Assembly (NCBI RefSeq): GCF_001657485.1
Contig: NZ_LXFU01000027.1
Location: 1 to 64,000, forward strand
Reading direction: 5' to 3'
Length of the DNA: 64,000 nucleotides
From: Rhizobium sp. WYCCWR10014
Lineage (GTDB): Bacteria; Pseudomonadota; Alphaproteobacteria; Rhizobiales; Rhizobiaceae
The notes beneath the pieces were generated by a model. That model did not search any database. It was not told the DNA's origin and worked only from the letters and a program-made list of their open reading frames with translations. Positions 43,397-52,262 of this stretch are shown here, in pieces (the first letter of the stretch is position 1; each line of letters starts with the position of its first letter). The position numbers and the translations under genes are program-made.

Positions 43397-44727
43397 ACGC
43401 GCACTTCCGTCCCGCTCCACGCCGACTGAGGATCGCCGTCATCGGCTCCGGCATCTCGGGCGCCTCCGCAGCCTGGGCGCTGTGTCAGGTGCATGACGTT
43501 ACGCTGTATGAAAGCCAGGCGCGGGCCGGAGGCCATACGGCGACGGTCGACGTGGATTACGACGGGGTACAAATTGCGGTCGATACCGGCTTCATCGTCT
43601 ATAACGAGCAGAATTATCCCAATCTGACGGCGCTGTTTGCCGAGCTCGGCGTCGCGACGCATGCAAGCGATATGAGCTTTTCGCTCTCGCTCGACCGCGG
43701 CAGACTGGAATGGAGCGGCGGCGGACTGTCCTCGATCTTCGCGCAGAAGCGCAACCTGCTGCGGCCCTCGTTCTTGTGGATGATCCGCGAGATTCTCCGC
43801 TTCAACCGCACCTGCCTCGAAGATCGCACCGCCGGTCATCTCGCCTCGCGCTCCATCGGCGACTATCTCGACTGGCGCGGCTTCTCGCCCGGTTTCACCA
43901 ACAACTATCTCGTGCCGATGGCGGCGGCGATCTGGTCGACACCATCAGCCCGCATGCTGCAGTTTCCCGCTGAGCAGTTCGTCAATTTCTTCGACAATCA
44001 CCGGCTGATCTATCGCCGGCAGCACCAGTGGCGCACGGTGACCGGCGGCAGCCGCACCTATCTCGACCGGCTGCTTCGGCCGCTCGGCGAACGCGTGAAA
44101 CTCTCCTGCGGCGTGCGCGGGGTCATCCGCTCCGAGCGCGGCGTCACGATCATCGACGAGACGGGAATCGAACACCCGTTCGACAAGGTGATCTTCGCCT
44201 GCCACAGCGATCAGACAGCCCGCCTGCTCGCCGATGCCACCGATCGGGAAAGCAGGCTGCTTGCCGCTATCCCCTACCAGCCGAACCGCGTCGTCCTGCA
44301 TCGCGACCAATCGCTGATGCCGAAGCGGCGCAAGGTTTGGGCCTCATGGAATTATCTGCGCTCCAGCCGTGAAGACGGAAACGCGGACGTCGCCGTGACT
44401 TACTGGATGAACCGGCTGCAGGGCATCGACGAGAAACTCCCGCTATTCGTGACCCTCAATCCCGACCGCGAGCCGGACCCCCGTAAAGTGTTTGCCGAAT
44501 TCACCTATGAACATCCGCAATTTTCGGCGGAAGCCATGAGCGCTCAACAAGCGCTCACGACCATTCAAGGACAGAATAATTGCCATTTCGCGGGTGCCTG
44601 GACGGGCTACGGATTCCACGAGGATGGTCTCGATTCCGGTCTGGCGGCGGCGGAGGCTCTGGGCGGGATCATACCCTGGCGGACTGTCCGAACCTCGTGG
44701 GAACCCCAACCGGATGCGGCGGCATGA
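43393..44727 (+). CDS. FAD-dependent amine-oxidase-like protein
   Basis: Flavoprotein of 444 residues. The dinucleotide site is RIAVIGSGISGASAAWAL, followed by YESQARAGGHTATVDVDYDG, and the C-terminal FAD site is CHFAGAWTGYGFHEDGLDSG. The family is found next to cyclopropane-fatty-acid-synthase-like genes; in Rhodobacter the homologous pair makes methylated furan fatty acids, where the flavoprotein desaturates the acyl chain. The start is set by the ATGA overlap with phrB. The product also overlaps the next gene by ATGA. Confidence 0.82.
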   Translation: MNAHFRPAPRRLRIAVIGSGISGASAAWALCQVHDVTLYESQARAGGHTATVDVDYDGVQIAVDTGFIVYNEQNYPNLTALFAELGVATHASDMSFSLSLDRGRLEWSGGGLSSIFAQKRNLLRPSFLWMIREILRFNRTCLEDRTAGHLASRSIGDYLDWRGFSPGFTNNYLVPMAAAIWSTPSARMLQFPAEQFVNFFDNHRLIYRRQHQWRTVTGGSRTYLDRLLRPLGERVKLSCGVRGVIRSERGVTIIDETGIEHPFDKVIFACHSDQTARLLADATDRESRLLAAIPYQPNRVVLHRDQSLMPKRRKVWASWNYLRSSREDGNADVAVTYWMNRLQGIDEKLPLFVTLNPDREPDPRKVFAEFTYEHPQFSAEAMSAQQALTTIQGQNNCHFAGAWTGYGFHEDGLDSGLAAAEALGGIIPWRTVRTSWEPQPDAAA

Positions 44728-45575
44728 CACGGCGCGGCGAAAAAAGTGGCATGAACGCGGTAGCCAACGGTGCCCCACCGGATGCTGCAGCCGCGCTCTA
44801 TGTCGGCGAGATCATGCATCAACGGATAAAACCGTTCGGCCATCGCTTCCGCTACCGTGTCTTCTCGCTGCTTGTCGATCTCGACAGGCTGGACGAGGCC
44901 GGCGGGCTATCGATGCTGTTTTCCGTCAACAAACGCAATCTCGTCTCGTTTCACGAGAAGGACCATGCAAAACCCGGGGACACGTCGCTGCGCGCCTATG
45001 CCGACCGGCTGCTCGCCGAGGCGGGGCTCGACCGCGCGGACAGGATCTTGCTCGTCTGCTATCCTCGAATTCTCGGCTATGTCTTCAATCCGCTTTCCGT
45101 CTATCACGCCTATGATGCCGGTGGCGCAGTCGTCGCGATGATCTACGAAGTGCGCAATACTTTCGGCGAGCGGCACAGCTATATCTGTCCCGTCGGCCAT
45201 GGGGAGATGTCGGAAAGCGGGCTTCGCCAGAGCTGCGACAAGCTCTTCCATGTCTCGCCCTTCATCGGTATGGCGGCGCGTTATCATTTCCGCATGCTGC
45301 CGCCGGGTGCCGAAATCCGCTGGCGCATCCTGGAAAACGACAACGAAGGCCCGCTTCTCTCGGCGACATTTTCCGGACGGCAGGTGCCTTTGACAAGCGC
45401 GTCGCTGCTGGGCTTGACGGCGTGCATCCCCTTCCTCACCTTGAAGATCATCGCCGGCATCCATTGGGAAGCGTTGAAATTGTGGCTGAAGGGCGCGCGC
45501 TACGTCAGGCGTCCTGCGCCCCCGCCTGAAGTCAGCGTCCGCCAAACCCGCCCGCTTGCGGAAGCGGCGGAATGA
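44724..45575 (+). CDS. DUF1365 family protein
   Basis: 283 residues with the DUF1365 core: ALYVGEIMHQRIKPFGHRFR, YRVFSLLVDLDRLDE, LVCYPRILGYVFNPLSVY and VRNTFGERHSYICPVG. The biochemical role is unknown, but the family almost always accompanies the flavin oxidase and CFA-like methyltransferase. A hydrophobic stretch near residues 220-245 may touch membrane. The start follows the ATGA overlap; the next gene begins 93 bases on. Confidence 0.82.
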   Translation: MTRRGEKSGMNAVANGAPPDAAAALYVGEIMHQRIKPFGHRFRYRVFSLLVDLDRLDEAGGLSMLFSVNKRNLVSFHEKDHAKPGDTSLRAYADRLLAEAGLDRADRILLVCYPRILGYVFNPLSVYHAYDAGGAVVAMIYEVRNTFGERHSYICPVGHGEMSESGLRQSCDKLFHVSPFIGMAARYHFRMLPPGAEIRWRILENDNEGPLLSATFSGRQVPLTSASLLGLTACIPFLTLKIIAGIHWEALKLWLKGARYVRRPAPPPEVSVRQTRPLAEAAE

Positions 45576-45668
45576 CATTAGCGTTCGATGCAATGGCCGG
45601 GGGGCGGCCGCGCGTATCATTAAGGGTGCTTCGTCCCTAACCGGCAGAAAAATGCTGGAGGAGGAGAG

Positions 45669-46928
45669 ATGAGCAAGGCGCAGGACTGGAATCTGTTGGC
45701 CCGTGACGCGGTGACGCTGACGGGGGAAAACATATCTCGTCTGGTGAAGGGGCTGCCCTTCAAGGCGAAGCTGGCGCTGCGCGGACTTCTGCGCATGCAA
45801 CACGGTTCGCTTGCCGTCACCCTCCCCGACGGCCGCAGACTGCTGATCGAGGGCAAGCAACCCGGGCCGAAGGCGGCGCTCAGCCTCCACAACTGGAATC
45901 TTGCCTATCGGGCGCTGACGAGCGGCACGATCGGGGTCGCAGAAACCTATATGGACGGCGATTGGGATAGCCCCGATATCACCGCCTTTCTCGAACTCTT
46001 CCTCGTCAACGGCGAGGCCGCGTACAGCTATGCGCATGGCAAGGGCGGTCTTGGCCGCCTGTTCGAGCGCGTCCGCCATTGGATGAACACCAATTCCAAA
46101 ACGGGCTCGAAGCGCAACATTTCCGCCCACTACGATCTCGGCAACGATTTCTACAGGGAATGGCTCGATCCGAGCATGACCTATTCCTCGGCACTCTATT
46201 CGACCGGCGCCAACGATCTGCAATCGGCCCAGAATGCCAAATACCGGGCGCTTGCCGAGGCGACCGGCATCGGGCCTGGCGATCATGTGCTGGAGATCGG
46301 CTGCGGCTGGGGCGGTTTTGCCGAATTCGCGGCAAGCGAGCTGAACTGCAAGGTGACGGGGCTGACGATCAGTCGTGAGCAGCTCGCCTTTGCCGAGGAG
46401 CGCATTCGCAAGGCCGGCCTCGACGACCGCGTGGAATTCCGCTTCCAGGATTATCGCGATGAAGCAGGGCTCTACGACCGGATCGTCTCGATCGAGATGT
46501 TCGAAGCGGTCGGCGAGAAATACTGGCCGTCCTATTTCTCCAAGCTCAGGCAATGTCTGAAGCCGGGTGGCAAGGCCGGCCTGCAGATCATCACGATCAA
46601 GGACGAGTCCTTCGACCAGTATCGCAGCAACCCTGACTTCATCCAGAAATATGTATTTCCCGGCGGCATGCTGCCGACGCGCAACCATCTGGCCGAACTT
46701 GCCGGCAAGGTCGATCTGTCGCTGGTCAAGGATTTCGGCTTCGGGCTCGACTACGCCCGTACGCTCGCCGAATGGCGCGAGCGTTTCTGGTCAGTCTGGG
46801 AACGCATCCGCCCGATGGGCTTCGACGAGCGTTTCAAGCGGCTCTGGGAATTCTATCTGTTCTATTGCGAGGCCGGCTTCCGTGCCCGCAATATTGATGT
46901 GCGACAGGTCGTGTTCTCGCGCCGTTGA
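45669..46928 (+). CDS. cfa: Cyclopropane-fatty-acyl-phospholipid synthase family
   Basis: SAM-dependent methyltransferase of 419 residues acting on unsaturated acyl chains of membrane phospholipids. The SAM site is HVLEIGCGWGGFAEFAA, with GLTISREQLAFAEERI and the family's RFQDYRDEAGLYDRIVSIEM and PGGMLPTRNHL. The start has GGAGGAGGAG upstream. Possible products are cyclopropane acids or, with the flavin oxidase, methylated furan acids that quench singlet oxygen. Its end abuts the convergent SDR end. Confidence 0.87.
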   Translation: MSKAQDWNLLARDAVTLTGENISRLVKGLPFKAKLALRGLLRMQHGSLAVTLPDGRRLLIEGKQPGPKAALSLHNWNLAYRALTSGTIGVAETYMDGDWDSPDITAFLELFLVNGEAAYSYAHGKGGLGRLFERVRHWMNTNSKTGSKRNISAHYDLGNDFYREWLDPSMTYSSALYSTGANDLQSAQNAKYRALAEATGIGPGDHVLEIGCGWGGFAEFAASELNCKVTGLTISREQLAFAEERIRKAGLDDRVEFRFQDYRDEAGLYDRIVSIEMFEAVGEKYWPSYFSKLRQCLKPGGKAGLQIITIKDESFDQYRSNPDFIQKYVFPGGMLPTRNHLAELAGKVDLSLVKDFGFGLDYARTLAEWRERFWSVWERIRPMGFDERFKRLWEFYLFYCEAGFRARNIDVRQVVFSRR

Positions 46929-47762
46929 TCATTCCGCCGCGTGCGGTGTCATCGGGTGGCGACCAGCCGATGGCGGCCGCTCCCGCCAGCCCGTCACGCG
47001 GTTCACCAGCGTGAAATAAAGGCTATAGGGGAGCAGGCGCGCGAGCTTCAGCATGGTGGTGAAGCGCTTCGGAAATGTGATCTCGAAGGCCTGCGATTTC
47101 AACCCGGCGGCAATCTCCCGGGCGGCCTCTTCAACCGACACCAGAGCCGGCATCGGAAAGGCATTCTTCCTCGTTGCCGGCGTATCGACAAAGCCCGGGC
47201 TGACGAGCTGGATGCGGATGCCCATCTTGTCGAGATCGAATTTCAGGCTTTCAGCCATATTGATCAGCGCCGCCTTGGTGGCGCCATAGGCAGCCCCTGT
47301 CGGCAAGCCGCCATAGCCGGTGACGGAGGAAACAATAGCGATCTGTCCCTGCCCCTTCGCCTTCATATGGCGGATCGCCGGCAGCAGACAGTTCACGACG
47401 CCGGAAAGATTGACGGCAAAGCTCTTCTCGAAATCGGTGCGGTTCAGATCCTCGGCATAAACAGGCAGATAGACGCCGGCATTGAGGATCGCCATGCCAA
47501 GCGTCCCGTGCTCATATTCGATGGAGGCCATGACATGTTCCATGTCCTCGGCATCGGTGACGTCGCCGTCGAGCACAATGATACTGCCCGAGAGGCCATT
47601 GGCTTCGGCTTGCAGTTCGACCAGCTTTTCGTGGCTTCTGGCCGTGACTGCGACCTTGTATCCTTCGCCGGCGAGCCTCAGTGCAAGCGCCCTACCGATG
47701 CCTGAACTCGCACCCGAAATCCAGACGATTCCATGTTCGGGATGGGCAATGAAATCACGCAT
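46929..47762 (-). CDS. Short-chain dehydrogenase/reductase
   Basis: Classical SDR of 277 residues: cofactor site WISGASSGIGRALAL, NAG in ILNAGVYLP, catalytic Ser in IVSSVTGYGG and YxxxK in AYGATKAAL. The C terminus is basic and hydrophobic, perhaps membrane-associated (RLLPYSLYFTLVNRVTG). GGAGGA precedes the ATG at 47762; the frame to 47819 is not needed. It follows the chrR-like gene by 99 bases and belongs to the same stress unit, as SDR genes do in the Rhodobacter RpoE regulon. Confidence 0.82.
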   Translation of the reverse strand: MRDFIAHPEHGIVWISGASSGIGRALALRLAGEGYKVAVTARSHEKLVELQAEANGLSGSIIVLDGDVTDAEDMEHVMASIEYEHGTLGMAILNAGVYLPVYAEDLNRTDFEKSFAVNLSGVVNCLLPAIRHMKAKGQGQIAIVSSVTGYGGLPTGAAYGATKAALINMAESLKFDLDKMGIRIQLVSPGFVDTPATRKNAFPMPALVSVEEAAREIAAGLKSQAFEITFPKRFTTMLKLARLLPYSLYFTLVNRVTGWRERPPSAGRHPMTPHAAE

Positions 47763-47861
47763 GACATGTTCCTCCGGGCTGCCTGATAAAATGCGAAAAC
47801 AGGTCCAGAAGTTCCTCAACCCCTCCGGATTTACGGCTCTATCACACTATTGTGGCTGCTT

Positions 47862-48521
47862 TCAGCCGATCAGGTCGCCGATCATCTGGCGGAAGGATCC
47901 GGTGAGCTTGACCGGCCCGTCCGAGACGGCAAAGGCGATGCAAGGCCTGTCCTTCTCGGCGACCGGCCGGTGTTCGACCGTCTCGTCGGCAATGGAGATG
48001 TCGCCGGGGCCGAAACGGCCGCGTTCGTCGTTGAAGGCGCCGTCGAGAATGAGGATCAGTTCCATGCCTTTATGGGTGTGCGCCGGCAAGGCGCGGCCAG
48101 GCCGGATCCACATCAGGCTGACCTCGCAGCCGTCCATGTCGAGCGAATATTCCTTGAAACCGGGCAACCGCCGGCGCCAGGGGACATCCTCGGCTTCGAA
48201 GCCCAAGAGGGCACGCAACGCTTGCGGAAACAGCGCGTTTTCCGGTCGCGCGACCGTCCGTGTCGCCGGGACGGGAGATGCAGAGGAAAAGATCGCCGCA
48301 AGCCGCCCGTCGCGATCGGTAATGGCGGCTCCAGGCGCGTTTTCCAGAGCTTCGCCTGCCAGCAGCTCGAGGCTGTTCACCAGGCTGCGATTGTCCGGTT
48401 TCATTTCGAGATGAGACTGCACCAGCACACGCGCCGGCTCGGGCAAGGAGCCGGCAACATAATGCGCCATCAATGCATCGATCGTGTCGATCTGCTCGTG
48501 AACCATGTCGGTTTCGGTCAC
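47862..48521 (-). CDS. ChrR-like anti-sigma factor lacking the zinc-site cysteines
   Basis: Two-domain protein of 219 residues: an N-terminal anti-sigma domain (about 1-85) and a C-terminal cupin. The cupin ligands match ChrR of Rhodobacter (His148, His150, Glu154, His184; all shifted by seven). In the anti-sigma domain His8 and His37 are kept, but the HxxxCxxC motif reads HLEMKPDN, so both cysteines are replaced (Lys41, Asn44). Zinc binding there is therefore doubtful. GTG 48521 or ATG 48506. No sigma gene is adjacent. An ECF11-type promoter stands 41 bases upstream, which suggests autoregulation through a sigma factor encoded elsewhere. Confidence 0.8.
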   Translation of the reverse strand: MTETDMVHEQIDTIDALMAHYVAGSLPEPARVLVQSHLEMKPDNRSLVNSLELLAGEALENAPGAAITDRDGRLAAIFSSASPVPATRTVARPENALFPQALRALLGFEAEDVPWRRRLPGFKEYSLDMDGCEVSLMWIRPGRALPAHTHKGMELILILDGAFNDERGRFGPGDISIADETVEHRPVAEKDRPCIAFAVSDGPVKLTGSFRQMIGDLIG

Positions 48522-48561
48522 GCCCTGTTGCCGCGCTCCGTTTTCGCTTTGTCGTCATCCG

Positions 48562-48587
48562 TACGGGGAAAGTCAATCTTCGGATCA
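48562..48587 (-). promoter_or_regulatory. ECF11 (RpoE/ChrR-type) promoter before the chrR-like gene
   Basis: On the minus strand TGATCC (48587-48582), 16 bases, CGTA (48565-48562). It is identical in both boxes and spacing to the promoter of the photolyase operon. Confidence 0.7.
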
Positions 48588-48747
48588 CCCCTCACACGGC
48601 GGGATTTCGGGCCATGCGTCATTTCAGGGAGAGGAAAGCAAATTTTATCGTGTCCGACTGAGGCGTGGAATAGCATTTCTTGCCAACTCAGCCTTGTGAA
48701 GGGAAAAGACCGTTCCTAAAGTAAGAGTTCGAATAGAGGCAGATTCC

Positions 48748-49785
48748 ATGACCTTCCACCCCTCCGTCCTCGAAGCCATCGGCAACACGCCCCTGATCAA
48801 ACTCAAGGGCGCCTCAGAGATGACCGGCTGCACCATTCTCGGCAAGGCGGAGTTCCTGAACCCCGGCCAGTCGGTCAAGGATCGCGCTGCGCTCTACATC
48901 ATCCGCGACGCAGAGCGGAAGGGATTGCTTCGTCCGGGCGGCGTCATCGTCGAGGGCACGGCCGGCAATACCGGCATCGGGCTGACGCTGGTCGCCAAGG
49001 CGCTCGGTTACCGCACCGTCATCGTCATTCCGGAAACGCAGAGCCAGGAAAAGAAAGACGCGCTGAAGCTGCTCGGCGCCGAACTCGTCGAAGTGCCCGC
49101 CGTTCCCTACAAGAACCCGAACAACTACGTGAAGGTATCCGGGCGGCTGGCAGAGCAGCTGGCGAAGACCGAGCCGAACGGGGCGATCTGGGCAAACCAG
49201 TTCGACAACGTCGCCAACCGTCAGGCGCATGTCGAAACGACCGCCAGGGAAATCTGGAAAGACACCGACGGTAAAGTCGATGGCTTCATTTGCTCCGTCG
49301 GCTCCGGCGGCACGCTGGCAGGTGTCGCCGCCGGCCTCAAGGCTTTCAAGTCTGACGTCAAGATCGGCATCGCCGATCCCGACGGCGCCGCACTCTATGA
49401 ATTCTACCAGAACGGCGCGCTGAAATCCGAGGGATCCTCGATCACCGAGGGCATCGGACAGGGCCGCATCACCGCCAATCTCGAAGGTTTCACGCCTGAC
49501 TATGCCTATCGGATCCCGGATGCCGAAGCGCTTCCTTATCTCTTCGACCTCGTCGAGAACGAGGGCCTCTGCCTCGGCGGCTCGACGGCGATCAATATTG
49601 CCGGCGCGGTCAATCTCGCCCGGGATCTCGGACCTGGTCACACGGTGGTGACGATCCTCTGCGATTACGGCAACCGCTATCAGTCAAAACTCTTCAACCC
49701 GGATTTCCTGACGTCGAAGGGGCTGCCCGTTCCGGGCTGGATGGCCAAGTCGCCCGATATCCACGTTCCCTACGAGCCGGTGTGA
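48748..49785 (+). CDS. cysK: Cysteine synthase A-type PLP enzyme
   Basis: Makes cysteine from O-acetylserine and sulfide. The PLP lysine is Lys44 in NPGQSVKDRAAL, the substrate loop GTAGNTGIGL, and the phosphate cup SVGSGGTLAGVAAGLK. At 345 residues it is some 20-30 longer than classical CysK, with an extended C terminus (FLTSKGLPVPGWM). It heads an operon with alaX and a sulfurtransferase, so a role in cysteine breakdown is also possible. Confidence 0.9.
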   Translation: MTFHPSVLEAIGNTPLIKLKGASEMTGCTILGKAEFLNPGQSVKDRAALYIIRDAERKGLLRPGGVIVEGTAGNTGIGLTLVAKALGYRTVIVIPETQSQEKKDALKLLGAELVEVPAVPYKNPNNYVKVSGRLAEQLAKTEPNGAIWANQFDNVANRQAHVETTAREIWKDTDGKVDGFICSVGSGGTLAGVAAGLKAFKSDVKIGIADPDGAALYEFYQNGALKSEGSSITEGIGQGRITANLEGFTPDYAYRIPDAEALPYLFDLVENEGLCLGGSTAINIAGAVNLARDLGPGHTVVTILCDYGNRYQSKLFNPDFLTSKGLPVPGWMAKSPDIHVPYEPV

Positions 49786-49791
49786 GACGCC

Positions 49792-50529
49792 ATGCCTGTC
49801 AATGCCCTTTATCGTGACGACTTCTATCTCTCGACGTGCGAGGCGGTCGTCACCGCCGTTCACGAAGACGGGGGCATCGAACTGGACCAGACCTGCTTCT
49901 ATGCCACATCAGGCGGTCAGCCCGGCGACACTGGAGAGCTCGAGCGCGCCGACGGCAGTAAGATCACGCTCGGCCAGACGAAACATGGTCCCAGCAAGGA
50001 TATCATCATCCACGTGCCGCTCGAAGGTGCGCAGCGGCCCGTGGTCGGCGAGACGCTGGTGCTACATGTCGACTGGCCGCGCCGCTACAGGCTGATGCGC
50101 ATGCACACGGCCTGCCACCTGCTTTCCGTCGTCTGCTCCTATCCGATCACCGGGGCTGCCGTCGGCGAGGAGGAAAGCCGCGTCGACTTCGACATGATCG
50201 AGACGATCGACAAGGACGCGGTGACGGCCAAGCTGATGGAACTGGTCGAGCAGAACCATCCGGTCACTCTGCAATGGATCACCGACGAGGAGCTTGTGGC
50301 CAATCCCGATATCGTCAAATCGAAGAACGTCCGCCCGCCGATGGGGCTCGGGCGCGTCAGCCTCGTCTGCATCGGCGAGAACTCCTCGATTGACAGCCAG
50401 CCCTGCGGCGGCACACATGTCTCCGAGACTCAGGAAGTCGGGCAGATCCATATCGCCAAGATCGAGAAGAAGGGCAAGGAAAACCGCCGCTTCCGCATCC
50501 GCTTCGGCACGCCTGGCGACGAAGCCTGA
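49792..50529 (+). CDS. Alanyl-tRNA editing protein (AlaX type)
   Basis: Free-standing editing domain that hydrolyses Ser- or Gly-tRNA(Ala), 245 residues. The zinc ligands are in RMHTACHLLS (HxxxH) and PCGGTHVSE (CxxxH). FYATSGGQPGDTGEL is the conserved N-terminal segment. It lies 6 bases after cysK and 18 before the sulfurtransferase. Confidence 0.88.
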   Translation: MPVNALYRDDFYLSTCEAVVTAVHEDGGIELDQTCFYATSGGQPGDTGELERADGSKITLGQTKHGPSKDIIIHVPLEGAQRPVVGETLVLHVDWPRRYRLMRMHTACHLLSVVCSYPITGAAVGEEESRVDFDMIETIDKDAVTAKLMELVEQNHPVTLQWITDEELVANPDIVKSKNVRPPMGLGRVSLVCIGENSSIDSQPCGGTHVSETQEVGQIHIAKIEKKGKENRRFRIRFGTPGDEA

Positions 50530-50547
50530 CCATCAAGGGAGACCATC

Positions 50548-51417
50548 ATGAGTGAGACCAAGAGCCGTTTCGTCGTTTCGGCCGACTGGCTGCAGTCCGA
50601 GCTCGGGAAAGCTGATCTGCGGGTGCTGGACGCCTCCTTCTATCTGCCGGCGCAGAAGCGCGATGCCGATGCCGAATATGCGGCCGGCCATATTCCCGGC
50701 GCCATCCGTTTCGACCAGGACAAGATCGCCGATCATTCGACATCGCTGCCGCACACGATCCCCTCGCCCGACTATTTCGCCGCCGAAGTCGGCCGGCTTG
50801 GCATCAGCGAGAATGATAGGATCGTCGTCTATGACGGCATCGGCCTGTTCGCCTCGCCGCGCGTCTGGTGGCTGTTCCGGGTGATGGGCGCGAAAAATGT
50901 CTTCGTGCTCGATGGCGGTCTCGACGGCTGGAAGGCCGAGGGCCGTCCGCTTGAAACGACGGCGCCCAATCCTGCGCCGGCGACCTTCACGCCTGACTTC
51001 GACGAGAGCCGCGTGGTGACGCTCGATACGATGCGCGATATCGTCTCCAGCGGCGCGATGCAGATCGCCGATGCCCGCAGCGCCGGCCGCTTCGCCGCTG
51101 CCGAACCCGAACCGCGTGCCGGCATGCGCTCCGGCCATATGCCTGGCGCCCGCAGCCTGCCCTCCGGCGTCTTCGCCAGCCAGGGCCGATTCAAGTCGCT
51201 GCCGGAACTCAGGCAGACGATCGAGGATGCCGGCATTGATCTTTCAAAGCCTGTCGTCACCTCCTGCGGCTCGGGAATCACCGCCGCGATCATCACGCTG
51301 GCGCTGGAATCGCTCGGCCATCACGACAACAAGCTTTATGACGGCTCGTGGAGCGAATGGGGCAGCCGTGACGATACACCCATCGTCACCGGTCCGCCCA
51401 CGCCGGTCAAAGTCTGA
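50548..51417 (+). CDS. sseA: 3-mercaptopyruvate sulfurtransferase
   Basis: Two-rhodanese-domain enzyme of 289 residues that moves sulfane sulfur from mercaptopyruvate. Only the second domain has an active-site cysteine, Cys240 in the loop TSCGSGITAA; the CGSGxTA loop identifies MPST rather than thiosulfate sulfurtransferase. The inter-domain segments GAIRFDQDKIADHST and GHMPGARSLPSG are also conserved. Third gene of the cysteine operon. Confidence 0.92.
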   Translation: MSETKSRFVVSADWLQSELGKADLRVLDASFYLPAQKRDADAEYAAGHIPGAIRFDQDKIADHSTSLPHTIPSPDYFAAEVGRLGISENDRIVVYDGIGLFASPRVWWLFRVMGAKNVFVLDGGLDGWKAEGRPLETTAPNPAPATFTPDFDESRVVTLDTMRDIVSSGAMQIADARSAGRFAAAEPEPRAGMRSGHMPGARSLPSGVFASQGRFKSLPELRQTIEDAGIDLSKPVVTSCGSGITAAIITLALESLGHHDNKLYDGSWSEWGSRDDTPIVTGPPTPVKV

Positions 51418-51422
51418 TCGCC

Positions 51423-51983
51423 ATGGGAAAGGCACCCGCTTCGCTGAAAGCTCACATCACCCGGCTCGAAATGACGGCGCCGCCAAAGGCAAGCATGCCG
51501 GTGCCCGTCAATATCCAGACGGCGATCATGCGCGCTCCCGAGATCCCATTGCCCTTCTACCGCTATCTCTACCGGCAGGTGGGCGCGCGTTGGCAATGGG
51601 TGGACCGGTTGCGCATGAGCGACGAGCAGCTTACCGAGACGCTGAACGACAAGCGCAACAATATCAGCGTTCTCTATGTGAACGGCGCGCCCGCCGGCTT
51701 CTACGAATATTTCTGCGAAGACGAGGATATGATCGAGCTCAGCCATTTCGGCCTGATCGAACATGCGCTCGGTCTTGGCATCGGCAAATGGTTCCTGCTG
51801 CAGGCGCTCTATGCCATTTGGTCGCTCAATCCGAAGCGGGTCACCACCACCACCAACAATCTCGACCATCCGCGTGCGCTGCAGCTCTACCAAATGTACG
51901 GCTTCTCTCCGGTTTCGACCGGCACCGGCATCGTCCGGCCGCTCAGCGACAAGGAGCTTCTGGAGCTTGCGCGGAAAAGCTGA
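51423..51983 (+). CDS. GNAT-family N-acetyltransferase
   Basis: 186-residue acetyltransferase. The acetyl-CoA site is HALGLGIGKWFLLQALYAIW, with RVTTTTNNLDHPRALQLYQM and YGFSPV forming the end of the GNAT fold. Substrate unknown. It lies 5 bases after the sulfurtransferase and so is the last gene of the cysteine operon. Confidence 0.82.
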   Translation: MGKAPASLKAHITRLEMTAPPKASMPVPVNIQTAIMRAPEIPLPFYRYLYRQVGARWQWVDRLRMSDEQLTETLNDKRNNISVLYVNGAPAGFYEYFCEDEDMIELSHFGLIEHALGLGIGKWFLLQALYAIWSLNPKRVTTTTNNLDHPRALQLYQMYGFSPVSTGTGIVRPLSDKELLELARKS

Positions 51984-52013
51984 CGGATGCCTTCCTGACG
52001 TAGGCAGAGCTGG

Positions 52014-52181
52014 TTAACGCCGCGTCAGGCTGTTCGGGCGGCGCGGGTCGTTGCGGCGCTCGAAATCGAGCGTGCGGCCCGACTGCTCCTTCAGTTCCGC
52101 CACCTCCCGCCGCAGAGCCCTGAGCTCTTCCAGTATTTCCGCATTTTGTTGCGCCAGCAGCGCGAGATCGATGTCGGGCAT
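52014..52181 (-). CDS. Small coiled-coil protein, 55 aa
   Basis: From the ATG at 52181 the product opens MPDIDLALLAQQNAEILEEL and continues as a charged helix (RALRREVAELKEQ) with heptad spacing, then a basic tail (RRNDPRRPNSLTRR). AAAGGA lies about ten bases upstream. The frame extends to 52262, but the added residues look non-coding. A short adaptor or regulator is possible; function unknown. Confidence 0.6.
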   Translation of the reverse strand: MPDIDLALLAQQNAEILEELRALRREVAELKEQSGRTLDFERRNDPRRPNSLTRR

Positions 52182-52262
52182 GGACTTTATCCTTTTCGTC
52201 ATGCAGTTTTGCGGAATCCGATAGCAAATGCCAGCCATGTCGGCTTGGCCCAGAGCCGACAT

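Noticed and set aside
47763..47861. A third ECF11-type promoter before the SDR gene
   Set aside because: A TGATCG occurs on the minus strand, but no CGTA follows at 16 bases; the SDR is more likely read through from the chrR-like gene.
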